Shown here: positions 33,980 through 46,442 of the stretch, in pieces
How positions within the stretch are numbered: the first letter of the stretch is position 1
Layout of the letters: the number at the start of each line of letters is the position of its first letter
Assembly: GCA_008692225.1 (NCBI GenBank)
Contig: VICG01000008.1
Span: forward strand, 124,001-188,000
Direction: 5' to 3'
DNA: 64,000 nucleotides
Origin: Monilinia fructicola
Lineage: Eukaryota; Ascomycota; Leotiomycetes; Helotiales; Sclerotiniaceae
Notes under the pieces: generated by a model
The model's input: the letters and a program-made list of their open reading frames with translations, nothing else
The model's database searches: none
Told to the model about the DNA's origin: nothing
Translations under genes and position numbers: made by a program

Positions 33980-35783
33980 ATGTTCTTAAGCGCAGCTTGG
34001 AGCTTTGTATCGACTAGCGAATATCAGCTTTACTTCCTTGCTGCATTAGTATTCGGCACTTGGCTTTTATCATGGCGTTTGTGGAGATTCACAGTGCGGC
34101 CATTCCTCAGGCCGCAAGACCCTATAGAACTTCCTTATTGGATTCCATGTAAGTAGTATCTTTCAAGACCTGGTTGCAGATTTACTGACGCTATTTAGTT
34201 TTGGGTCATAGCCTTAGCTTCTTCCAGAACTCTGATAGTTTGATTGAACGTGGTTTGTATGCTGAAGATGTCTTTCCCATATTCATCATGTCTATTGTTT
34301 CCCTTGTCATCATTTACTTTTCTTTTTCGAATTCATGATGCGGTACTAACACTAACACTCCAGAGACCACACTGGCCGCACTCACGAGCCTTTCGCCCTT
34401 CAAGTAGCTTCGCAACTATTCTAATATCGTGACCGGGCCTAGAGATGTTGCTGAAGTCTACAGAAATGTGGCAACGTTGAGTTGGGACGGTCATCTATCC
34501 CAGATCCTTTCTAACTTTGGTTTCACTGGCAAAGCTTTGAAATTGGCATGGCACATACCCATTCCTGGAGACAAATGCTATATGCATAAGAATCCTGTCA
34601 ATCCCAAACAATTGTCGCTGGTTAAGCTCATTGAAGAAGTATACATTGCGCAGTTGCTTCCCGGTGTACATATGACTGAAATGTCGGAGAAATTCATTGT
34701 ATCGCTGAAAGACTCTCTTCAACCACCAAAGATGGACTTTTGTACGTTGAGCAGGAATGGTCTCAGTCGCCGAGTTTCATTGAAAGCACTTTGTCGATCT
34801 ACCCTAGTGGAAGCTGCAACATTCTCCATGTTTGACAAAGCTCTCCATTGCCTCAATCCAAATATTGTAGAAAATATGTTGGACTTCAATGATAGTGCTT
34901 GGATGGTGTTCTTCGGTCTCCCCGAAATATTTTCCCGCAAGGTAGCAAATGCTCGCAAAACAATGCAGAAAACAATGGCACGGTTTGCTCGTCTTCCAGA
35001 AAGTGAGCGTATTGGCCAGGCCTGGGGAATTGGAACGATTCTCAAGGCACAAGAAATTGTTGGCATCGATATTGAGAGCCGAGCTTGCATGCTCTTGTTG
35101 ATACACTGGGCGTAAGTAATGGCCGTACTATTGATTCTATTTCTGGAAACCAGTCACTAACCAGACGCAGCGCAAATTCAAATGAGTACAACATTTCATT
35201 CTGGCTTATCGCACATCTCGTTTACAACGTCTCTCTTATGGAACGAGTTCGTGACGAGTTAGAAGCAGGCTGGAAAGATGGTGACCTTGATATTAAGTAT
35301 CTTTGCGCAAATTCCCCTAACCTGGATGGTGCATTTCAAGAGTCACTACGCCTAAATGGAGGTGCAATGATGAGTCGTCAAGTCAAGCAGCCAACAATGA
35401 TTGGTGACAAATTATTGCAACCTGGATCTAATGTTCTTATGCCTTCTCGTCAACTACATATGAATGAGAGTGTCTGGGGTCAAGATTACAAGAACTTTGA
35501 TGCTGAGCGATTTGTAAAAGATAAGGGCTTACTCAAACACTCTTCTTATCGCCCATTTGGCGGCGGAATTAGCTACTGTCCTGGGCGTGTTATGGCTAAG
35601 GAGCAGGTCTACGCATTTGTTGCTATAATTTTCAGACGTTTCAATGTTAAACTGGCACCGGGAATCAACGGAAAGTTCCCAATCTTGGACGAAAGTACTC
35701 CTTCACTTGGAATTACAGGCCCAGTCAAGAGTATGGATGTCTTTATGGATATGACTGAAAGAGAGAAGTTCAATCAATATTGA
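33980..35783 (+). CDS. Cytochrome P450 (CYP7/CYP8-like I-helix), one frameshift
   Basis: Membrane-anchored P450, substrate unknown. Hand-built exons are 33980-34148, 34199-34256, 34364-35111 and 35171-35783; introns are 50, 107 and 59 nt. Residues 15-33 form the N-terminal anchor. The I-helix reads LLLIHWAANSNEYN: Asn replaces the usual acid-Thr pair, as in prostacyclin-synthase/CYP7-like enzymes that use rearrangement or sterol chemistry. ExxR is ESLR and the heme loop is FGGGISYCPGR, with Cys about 461 of 528. One extra A at 34423-34424 (TTCTAATATC, expected TTCTATATC) creates a stop directly before VTGPRDVAEVY; everything else keeps frame, so a sequence error or a very recent lesion is likely. 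If real, the gene is inactive. Confidence 0.85.
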
Positions 35784-37775
35784 GGGGGCTAGGACACAGC
35801 TATCAAGAAGGATTCTGAGATGCCACATCATGATTTTCTATTGTTATTTTTGTGTACGTAGCTTTCTTTATTAATGCTTAAATCATCGAGCGAGCTCAAT
35901 GAATCTTATCAAACATTCGGTTTTAACAAGAATTACACTTTTGCTCGCAGGATTTTTGCATCAAGAACATTTGAACTTCCTATCTGCAATTCCCATGTAC
36001 CTAGAGCATGGCCAAGCGCTAGAGTACCACTTTTATAGCAATACGCCATAAAATTGCAGAACCTCCCTAACTCTTATTATAGCGTATATTCTATGCATAT
36101 AATGGTAAAAGCTTTGAAATGCTCACAGTGAAAGATTTTCAAAATGTTATATTAGTTTCAAATACTATATTAGCTTTAAAATACTAGTATACCTTTCTCG
36201 ATCCTACTTTAACTCTTCGATTTCGCTTCACTTTGCCACCATCAATACAATACCATCTGTACTATTATCATTTCTCAAAAATAAGTTATTCCTCGTTAAA
36301 AAATTACTTTTTCTATCTCGCTTCCGCCCCCCTATTTCGAAAGCGCCCCCTCTCCCCCACCCCCTATTCTCTAATAACATATTAACCACTTGAGATTCTG
36401 AATACCTTCAATACTAATAATAACATTAACAACATCAATAATACTATAAACTTATAATATTCCTGAATATGCCTAAATGGGAAAATACACTTCAATAAGT
36501 CTAGATTTTGTAATATGCTCAAATAAGCCTAGCTCAATATACCAAGATTAACAAACCGAGTTTACAATAAAAATGTAGATTATTAGTGCTAACTCCTGAC
36601 TGTATATTATGTACCTAAGCGTGAATGTATTACCTTATTATATATGGCAATACACCATATTTTTGGTACTCTAGGGAAGTTTGATTCAAAGTGTTACAAT
36701 CTAGGACGCGAGAGGCCCATTGAAGGCTATCATTATTCGCACAATTGTTTTGGCTCCCACCTCAGAGATCAGCTCTAGTGAAGTGATATCATTAGCCAGG
36801 AACTATTCCATACCAACGGGTTAGTTATGACGATATAGTTGTTGCGTGAAGGATCGTGAACCCAACACAACGGTTTTGTGTAATAGTGCAGTTAGTGGTA
36901 CATAGAACCCAAGTGTTTAGTTTCTAGTATCTACCAACGGACATGCTCAATATGATGCGTTTATTGATTGTTCATCGAATTGTGAAAATGGATGGAATAA
37001 ATTCTCCGCATACGAAATATGCAACACGCGCAAGGATAACATGTTGAGTCATGCAGTGACGGCTGCTAATCCCAAATCAGGGAGGTGGGTTCTTGCTTGC
37101 TGCAGATGCAATTGTGCAGGTTAGACGCACTGGCCATAAGGTTATGGCAAACGCCGATCCTCAGATTTAGCTGGCAGTTGGAAAGATGGGGGCGGCACAT
37201 TCCATGATTCTTGTCACATCATTTTGATAAGCATAAAAATGAAGACTTGTCAAGACTCAAGACACGACTTTTTGAGGACTGTTGCTTGCTTTAATGGGAA
37301 CAAGGTTTTGGGGGCGGATTGTCAGACTGCACAAGGCCATAAACCTAACGGCTAACGCAGCTGGGCTTCTCCACTTGCAAAAGTTGTGTCGTGAGCTAGA
37401 TGGGGCTATAGGGACCGTTGCAGAGATGACCGCAGAAACTATTATGCCGATTGCGACTTTGCTATTTTAGGGCTTACCTCAAATTCATCACATCTGCCTG
37501 GCATATTGAAAGAAGTAGTGGCAGTGGATAGCTTCATTCAAGTGAACAGAAGCCCCATCGATATTCCCAAAGGCTGTGATGAAGAAAGCCCCACCTCTGC
37601 GCCTGATCCTTGTTGCTGCTTATGTGGTATTATTATCAATGGTAGTAGATAGGCACTATAATATGTCCATGTTCAGTAACTTGAAGAGCAAGCTGCTCTT
37701 TCGTGCGGTGGTTGAGCAACCTCTACGAATCCAGTGTCTACAATCTAGTTACCCAAGGCTGAAGAATCATACATC
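35784..37775. other. Intergenic, no gene recognised (about 2 kb)
   Basis: Moderately A+T-rich between 36050 and 36660, including CTATTATAGCGTATATT-like and AATACTAATAATAACATT runs. Frames at 37282-37470 and 37576-37860 have no motifs; the second overlaps the real gene start in another frame. Confidence 0.4.
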
Positions 37776-39090
37776 ATGTCTACTTCTACCTCTGCCTCGA
37801 GTGCAGTGGGTACTGTTCGGCCAACAAAAGTTGATATGCAAACTTTCCTGGTATATTTAATTGTTCCATTCCTTGGCGTCTACAAAATTTCTGACAATCA
37901 ATTAGGGTGTCATATGGGGAGGTTTCGCAATAGCAGCAATCTGTATTGCTCTACGGACATTCTCTAGAATCAAAACATTCAAAAGTCTCTATAACGATGA
38001 TATATTTGCATTCTTAGCATTGGCTCTCGCTCTCGCCAGTGCAATACTTTGGCAAATTCATGCCCAAGAAATGTTCGATCTTATGGCAGTGTCGGCTCAG
38101 ATCAAAATTCCAGGCGCAGATTTCGTTGCCAGAAGTGAGGCTTATTCAAAAGCATCTGGAGTTGTTATTGTCTTGTTCTACTCGACCTTGTGGTCTGTTA
38201 AGTTCTCATTCTTGCTATTCATTCGAAGACTTGGCTCGCATGTTGCAAAGGTCGAGTATCTGTGGTGGCCAATAACGGTCTTCACTATGTGCACGTACTT
38301 TGCTTGCATTGGAACTATACAATACCACTGTTTGTTTGTTCCCTTGACCACAATTGAAACAAAATGTACGACAGACTCTGCAGTCAACTTCCAGCAAATT
38401 ACTTTGAAGTTGAACTGTGCTTGGGATGTTCTGACCGATGCTTTGAGTAAGACTTTCTCCAATCCCAACACAGCTCGGCTTCATTGACTTGTCTAGTAAT
38501 CATTCTTCCAATCAGTATGCTATGGGGAACGCAAATGAAGATGAAGAGAAAGATCACTTTTGGTATCATTTTCTCTTTGGCCCTCATTACAATTATTTTC
38601 GCCATAGTACGAACCTCAGTGGTTAGCTCGTTGACGCGCATGCCTGATACTTCTTGGCTTTACATGTGGTCTGCAATTGAGACTACTATTGGTAAGAACC
38701 TAGTTTGGACTTATCTCAGAATCCATGAATCTAACCTGTCGCTCGTGATTAGCAATCGTAGTAGTTTGCCTCGCCTCTATCCGTGGCCTCTTCTCCAAGG
38801 AAGAAGGCACGAAACCCTCCAAGTACACACCACCAAAAACTCCCGAAACTTATTTACGCAACAATAGAAGGAACAGACTAAGGGGAGCACTGAGTACACT
38901 TACAACTCGAGACACTTATGTTCAAGCAGGGGACTCAAATAATCAGAGTCTCATCGATAGGGAAAGCAGTGTAACCAGCGAGCAGCATATCTTACCGTTG
39001 GATGCTGTTAGGGTCAAACAGCAATATGAGGTCACACATGAGCTTGCAGCAACACCAGATCCAGAATGTACCTATCATGAGCGGGTTTAA
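37776..39090 (+). CDS. Fungal rhodopsin-domain integral membrane protein (seven-helix type)
   Basis: Exons are 37776-37850, 37906-38446, 38497-38691 and 38753-39090; introns of 55, 50 and 61 nt are GT-AG and all phases agree, giving 382 aa. Hydrophobic segments are consistent with about seven helices: VIWGGFAIAAICIAL, FAFLALALALASAILW, GVVIVLFYSTLWSVKFSFLL, WPITVFTMCTYFACIG, DALIIILPISMLWG, ITFGIIFSLALITIIFAIVRT and TTIAIVVVCLASIRGLF. The FYSTLWSVKFSFLLFIRRL block and the helix-5 ILPISMLW block are typical of the large, mostly uncharacterised fungal rhodopsin/SAT4-like family. There is no CFEM domain at the N-terminus and no obvious retinal lysine assignment. The cytoplasmic tail is polar. 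Ligand and role unknown; intact. Confidence 0.85.
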
Positions 39091-39329
39091 CTTCAGCTTG
39101 AGAGTCTATTGTATGATTTATTGATTATGTGGGAAATGCTGGGTCGGTCGAGGAACGACTCTGGGATGCGTAACGGATTTCTATTACGATTTTTCTTTTT
39201 TACTTTGATTCTTGTATCTTTTTAGCACTTCTATAGCAAACACCCAACTTCTTTGTTTTTTATGCACGCATCTTGTCTCTGACGTCTCATCGCACCACTG
39301 TCACGCTCAATCCATTCGTCATTGATTCT

Positions 39330-40070
39330 TGAATAGGGCTGACTAAGGTTACTGTCAGCAAGGACTCAGAATCTAGAGTCCACAGGTCGGATGGACGTCC
39401 ATCTGAGCTCATATGGACTCGGAAAAAACGTCGGGTGGACCTTGTATAAAATTTATAAAGTTTATAAAAATCATTAATTATTAATAAGATATTAAAGATA
39501 GATCTTACAAAGATTTATAAAAAATTATAAGAATTATATAAGAGTTATTAATAAATTAATAAATTTTATAATTAGTATACCGTGCTCGACGAATTCTATA
39601 ATATAGTAAAGCTAATTCTTATTAATACTACTTAAACTTTGTACCTCTAGGCTATATTGTTATGTTTCGTTTTTGTTAAAACGTCGGCTACGTCGACTAC
39701 GTTGACTACATCGTTTCTATTAATATACTTTAAGAAGAATCACCGAGTATATAGAGGTCGATGAGGTAAGTTTTATAAATCTTTTTTTAAATCTATATCG
39801 TTATTTTAATAAATTTTCTACTGCTTTAATGATTTTAAATATATATTTAGCTTTTGCCCTTTGGAGTTTTAAAATTTAACTATTTTTATCATCTTCGATA
39901 TTCTTAATATTCTCGATATTTAAATATACATAAGACTTTAAATTAGCTTAGATTTTATTATATAGAGAATTTCTATAAAAAACCTATAATTTAAATTAAT
40001 CTAAAATAAAATAAAAACTTATAAAAACTTTTACTAGTTTCATTCTACTATGTAAATTTTCAACTAGCGT
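39330..40070. other. AT-rich island with degraded repeat
   Basis: Sequence from 39440 to 40060 is A+T-dominated without coding frames. Better preserved pieces (CAGGTCGGATGGACGTCCAT at 39384, ACGTCGGCTACGTCGACTAC near 39682) suggest an old element. Confidence 0.6.
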
Positions 40071-41646
40071 GATATTGTGATCGGTTCATTCCCCTATATA
40101 TAGGGAAAAGTTCGATCATTTTTTGGTGTTTAATAATACTTACCCTATCAACCTCTATAGAGTGACGCGTACCCTATACCCCGCATATCCTGGCTCAATC
40201 TACCCCTGACCTTGGCTAGTTTCAGGGTGGCTCAGCTCGGTTAATAATAAGCTTACAGCATACAAACCCACTTCTTTGTGGGTTTGCGAAACTACTATAG
40301 AAAACTATTTCGATGTTTCCTGAAGTATATTGAGAGCGCAGCCTACAGCTGTGGTGATCATGAATGATCAGTAATTCAAACTCTAATCCTACTGATTTTG
40401 GAACAAATCCCTCCAATCCTACTTCGATGCTATGAATAGTTAAACTTTCTCAAGGTGATACAGTATAACACTGCAGTGCAACCACACTGTTCATCCCACT
40501 CTTGTACAAGTTCAACATGTGTGGTTTATAATGCCGAACCATGAGAGTGATATGTTCATATGTGGTACGATATTACCACATTCCCATGTTCCCACGCTAA
40601 GAAATTACAGTACAGTACTGTAAATAATCGATGCATGTTATCTCCACTGCAACCTCGGTTTATTACCTGAGCGCATATTGGCTAGACTCGAGTCAAGGCA
40701 CCGTCGGCGATATGATCTTCGTCACACCTTGATTTGAGAAGCATGATGAAGATATTTCGACCCTCATCACAAAATTTCAATATCACATTCCCCACCATAC
40801 TTCTGACAACCCCCAAAACGCCTTAGCCGAGCCTAGGCACTATAACTGCCATTCAGATACATACTGTAATATTTCACGCTAAAATATTACGGACTTCATT
40901 AGTGAACGATAACTTTGCCCTCAATGGTGACTGTTGAATAAACGGGTTTCGCGGTATTTGATTTAACCAGAGTTAGAATCCTCCGGCACACAATCGTTCG
41001 TAATCTCCAGAAATGGGTTCATGATAAATCGATTCCAGGTTGCGGTTGACATTATTGTATGCACACTAGCGTCTACCACACACTCCCAGACCCCCAATCT
41101 ATCGCACTACAGTATCGCAGGCTCCAACGTGCTGCATGCATCACAGATCAAATTCGTCCCAACATTACGAAGTGGAAACCCACTGCAACCTTGCGAGTTT
41201 CTCAAAACGGGCTGAGTAACGAAGCTATATTGAGCACTTCACACGATTTGCCCTGTCCGTCACTTTTTTGTGTCTGCTTTCAAGCTTATACCAAAGAACA
41301 TTTAGCTTTCCTGTATCTCTGGTGGGGATTGAATAGTGGTGAGATGGTGTTCCCGGTTACGTGGTTTAATATCATAATGGACTCATCACGTTTGAGAGTT
41401 AGCCGCGGCTGATGTCTACAGTCTATTCTAGACTTTGTATCACAGAATGGATCGAAGCAAGGCACGGTAATCTCCAGTGTTCGGCCTGATGGAAAGCCTG
41501 GCGATGGAACCCCACAATATTTACATATCATAACCTTATTAGTTTACCCAGATGAAATTTGGCATTGACACATGCTCTACACTTGACTCTCGTGTTATTG
41601 ATCCTTCGCTGTACTCATTGTCACGGTATCTATCTATGCTACCAAG
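40071..41646. other. Intergenic, no gene recognised
   Basis: Frames at 41021-41215 and 41059-41412 overlap one another and have no motif. Composition is ordinary. Confidence 0.4.
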
Positions 41647-43737
41647 ATGCTCCAAGAATTCTATGAGCTTGTTAGATCTCAAGCAAGTGATTGGAGAATA
41701 ACTTCTGAGGTGATATTTGATACCTGTGTAATCTTGGTCATATTGAATAGATTATATGTCACGGCATCTATCTATCGCAATCGTCCCGTGAGTCTTCCCC
41801 TTCACGACATTTAGCCTCTGCTAACTTCCACAGAGCAACATACTCATCTCTGGGCCCCGATTACGCTGGGGAAAATGGTGGAGTAGCATTAACTATGTCT
41901 TCAATGCTCCTGATATCATTCAAAAAGCCTACAATCAGGTGCAGTGCTTCTGCCTTGAAATGAAATTTTGATTGCAAGGCGGGACTGACTGAGACCAGGC
42001 GAAAGGTGAACCATTTGCTATTCCCGCCTTAGATGAGTACCAAGTTTTGTTTCATCAGAGGGGCATATAGCGGAAGTGAATGAGAGTTCCCAGGATCATT
42101 TATCCTTGCATGATGCTATGGAAGATGTAAGTTTGCTCGTGAACTTCCAGGACTTCGGTGAACTAAATAGCCGATTCAGAGGGTAAAATCAAAATACACA
42201 TTCTATGGATTCGAGCAGGGAGTTATTGATCCCCATGATACGGTACCAGGAAGAGTTCTAAAATTCCTGTTGAGAACAAATCAACCGGCATTGAGACCTA
42301 AGATCCAAAAGAAGATTGAGGAGGCTTTCAGTCAAGTTCTTTCAAAAGGGAAGGCTGTAAATGGTTAGAGTTCTAGATATTGAATTGTCAACTGCGAATT
42401 TACTTGTTAATTTGGATTAGATTGGACTTCAATTTCTGTCCTGGGTCTATCGGAAGCGATCGGCTTGAGGATCAATTGTCAGGTTCTTGTTGGAGATGAA
42501 CTTGGTAAGCTCAGAATAACTTCCAATTGCCCTATAAGCCTATTTTCACTGATATTTGATAGCGAACGACCAAGATTATGTGGATGATGTGCTACGATAC
42601 TCAAACGATGTCATATTATCAATGGAATTCTGTCGTTACATGCCAGCTTTCATAATTCCGTGAGTACTGCATTTTCTCCCTTACCTCTGAGGATCATAAT
42701 CTTTCTGACCTCTATAGCTATGCCTGCCCCGCGATCATGGCCTGGAGTGGCGCGATGGAAAGACTAGCAACACGAATTAGACCTTTAGTTATCCAACGTC
42801 TAAGGGATATTGAGGAGAAAAAAAACTTTGCCCGTAAGTCAGCATAGTCCTAAGAAAAGAAGAGCCAGTACTAACTGCAACATAGTCTGACTGTATAACC
42901 TGGGTTATCGTAAGGACCTTGACTTGGATCATTCTTTGCTAGACTGTTGACTCTTGTATTAAATAGGAATCCTCAACAACTCCCCGACAACGTACAGTAG
43001 AACGTATAGTCCAACAGATGATTGCCCTAACATTCGCATCTGCCCATCAACTCCCGCTGGTTCTCACCTTTACTATATATAACCTCTGTCTCCATCCTGA
43101 ATATATTGAGCCACTCACCGAAGAAATTAGCACCATGCTCTCCTTCCCAGATGATAAACAATACAAAAATATGCCATTAATGGAAAGTTTCCTCCGCGAG
43201 TCAGCTCGCATGAATCCACTCGATGCACTTTCCATCCAACGAAAAGTCATGAGACCATTCACGTTTACTTCTGGTCAGACTATTCCTGCGGGTAATATTA
43301 TAGCAGTACCACAAGACGCATTGATGAAATCTCCTAAATATTATAATGATCCGGAGATTTTTGATGGTTTTCGCTTTGTGCTTCCCGAGGATAGGGGAAG
43401 AGAGGAACCAAGGATGAAGTATACGGATGTTAGTAGTGGATTTCCATTCTGGGGGGCTAGCAAGAAGGCTTGGTGAGTATCTCTTTCATTCTTTGTTGAC
43501 ATGCACTATTTTTTATTTTAGAGGCATACAAATACCATTGTACAAAGACTAACTTCCTTCAGTCCTGGTCGCTGGTACGTCAGCGCATCATTGAAGCAAA
43601 TCCTGGCTCACTTATTGACGAACTATGAATTTAAATTGGCGGGGGATAATAAGAAGCTCACGATGGGATATACCACAATGGTTATCCCCAGACATGGAAC
43701 GAGGGTTTTATTGAGGAAATTACAGAAGAGTGGGTAA
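41647..43737 (+). CDS. Cytochrome P450 (CYP68/kaurene-oxidase-like class), two one-base frameshifts
   Basis: Ten exons fit: 41647-41787, 41834-41938, 41999-42126, 42180-42363, 42421-42504, 42563-42659, 42718-42833, 42886-42909, 42967-43472 and 43563-43737; all nine introns are GT-AG and 46-90 nt. The predicted protein is about 519 aa. Motifs: PRLRWGKWWSS near the start, DEYQVL then SSEGHIAEVNESSQDHLSLH, DCITWVI, I-helix IALTFASAHQ, ExxR as ESAR, and the heme loop FWGASKKACPGRWY with Cys about 462. The block order resembles fungal P450s of diterpenoid and mycotoxin pathways; subfamily is inference. Exon 3 is one base short (near 42043-42050) and exon 7 has one base too many (eight A's at 42818-42826), so the frame as written breaks twice. 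Both cluster at homopolymers. Confidence 0.8.
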
Positions 43738-46402
43738 AGGTAATCAAAGACAGACTTGTATCCCATGGCCAAGTATTTTGAGAAGTGGGACGGAGATAGT
43801 TCTTTCTCCATGATTGCCGAAAGCTTTCAAGAAAATTCAATACATCTATAATGAGCAAAGCAGTTCTGAAGACTTGAGATACATGGCAGCGGCATTAGCT
43901 CAAGGAAATAGTGTAATCCACAATTGCCGTGATAAAGTCAAAGGCCAAAGGAGGGTGAGAACTTCTGGTACGAGCTCGTCAGAGGAACCTTGAACTCATG
44001 AGTAGAATCTATAATGAGTCTGGCTGTCTGCCATCTGAGAAACAAAGGACTGGTTGAAAATTATTCTAAAAAGGAATGAATGTCAAACACTCTTCGAGAC
44101 CAGAGCGAAACGAGTTGAGATGTCACTGTCAAGAACTTGAACTATATAATTAAAGAATAAATTGAAATAACAGCGAAAGATTATTTGAAACCTCGAACCA
44201 AAATTTTCCATATGAGAAATCGCCTATATATCTCCTCCGATTTTCGTCATCTATCAACAATTCATCATCGGATCTTTTCACCTGACATTATTTGCACACC
44301 CTCATATGTCTTTCAACGCCGGATTATCGGGAAAATAGTCTTGATTATGGACTATAGATCTTAATCTCTGCTGCACTCAGTTCGGGAAAGATTTGTTAGT
44401 AACCAAATCCGGTTGACCAAGTGGCCTGCCTGTGTTTGCAACACTTGGAACCTAGTACGAATCCTTATACCATCGAACTTACAATGGAGACTGAGGAGTT
44501 CTTGTAGGGTTTCTGGGGCAAGTCAATAGAATATGTAGAGCGGCGGCCGCGATAGTCCAACTAACCGCCGATTATTCTGATGGTTTTGACAATGAGACAA
44601 GAGTCACTATTCTCGCCATCAGAAAAATGTTCTCAAAGTTGTGACCTAGTCAACACAAGTAACTGCTAGGGTTGTCAACCCGAGATTTCCAATACCAAAA
44701 TAATCCCAAACAGATCCATCCTTGAGATCTAGTGACGCGAGCTCTCTTTGCGCTAGGTCGTGCGTGTGAAAGTCTGTAATAAGGAAGAGAGGTACTAAAT
44801 AGTGACGACCTTATATTCACAAGTTTGAATCCCGTTTCTCATGACATAACTGGCAACTTCAACTGACTTTACGGGTTGATTCGACTAGATCAGTAAACTC
44901 AATTCACTTCCCAACTTTCATATATCGATAATGATGTGACGATCGGGTCATTCTACTATGATGGATATTCCACTACAATAGCAACGTCCGCGACGTTGCC
45001 GATGTGGGCTATGCCGAATGCCAAGAGCAATATGGCTTCATATAAGTAATGGATTAGATAGTTTTTAAGAAAGACCAAATTTTATTACAATACATGAGTA
45101 ATATCGTCACATATGAGCTATAGACAACAAACAAGACTTCTTCCTGACAGCGCACCAATACAGGGTACAAGTTAACGAAAATATGAGATCGGCACTGAAA
45201 ACGAACTTTAAATGAATCCTGTTGATAGAAACAATGGAAGTATCTTCGACAACTTCCAATACCTTTCATTGAGCCCTGTGAATCATACTGTTCATCACAC
45301 AAGTTTCTCATGTATATTCGTCCCTACAAGATTGATCTTCACTTGGAGGATATTTTTATTGTCTTGAGTCATTTCTTTTACTGCTTGCTCACTATTTTCG
45401 TTTCCAATATTTACTTTCCAGAATTCCGGTCTCCAACCCTAGAGAAATACATCTTCTCCTCTTTCTTCTCCTCGCCTAGATGCAAACACTCAACATAAAT
45501 AAAACAGAGAATCATTGATAGGACAGCATTCGTTTATATCCAATAAGTTCAAATGACAATTCTCTCCGTAATAGACAGTGAGAGGATCTAATGAAACAGT
45601 GTGCAGAGACAACGCGACAAATATGTCACCAACGAAAATTCTTCCGTAACACTTGAAACAAACGACATTGAACAATCCACCATTCAGCCTCAATGAAAAA
45701 GAATGACCAGGGCCTTTCAATTTTCATCGAGCTCTCGGAATCATGCAGAAAGGGAGATATCTCATGCTTCATTTAGAGCCGGCACTTATTGCCTTATTCT
45801 TGAAGCGTCCTCTATCATCAGCGCAAGAAAAACACCAACTCAAACTCCATTTTCCAAAGTCCAGATGAGCTATCAAGCATACTCTAGATCTGAGAAAATC
45901 AATGAACACTGGTTCTTATAGCTATTTTGGAGATATGGCACAGAGGCGTGATCAATATAGTATGATTCCGTGGCCTACTTGTTTTTCGTCATCACCTTTC
46001 CTTACTCGATTTATCCCCCCAAATTTCTAAATATTTCAGAATTTTATAAAGCCTTTCCATTCATTCCTATTCCTTCTCTTGACATACAAACACAACAAAG
46101 ACTAGAAGAGTGCTGGACATACAATGCTGGAGCACCTTCCACCAAATCGAAACCAACATATATAACTCTGGCTTCAAGTCAATGGTTGGGAATTTGTTAT
46201 TCCTCAACAAGACAGTGATAAAACAGTTATAGGAATCACTGACGGCGAGAGTTAGACCATTTGGAAAATGACCTCCAAGAGTCTAACTGTCAAAAGGCTC
46301 TTCTTCACAACCATTTAAGTGTAGTCACAAACATGGATATCATTCAAAGTTGACGGCTACAAGTTCTTGAAAGCTTGATGATAGAAGATAAAGAAGAAGA
46401 GT

Positions 46403-46442
<40 letters not shown>

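Noticed and set aside
24989..43737. Complete secondary-metabolite gene cluster
   Set aside because: No backbone synthase is visible in the window, so only a possible partial cluster is reported.
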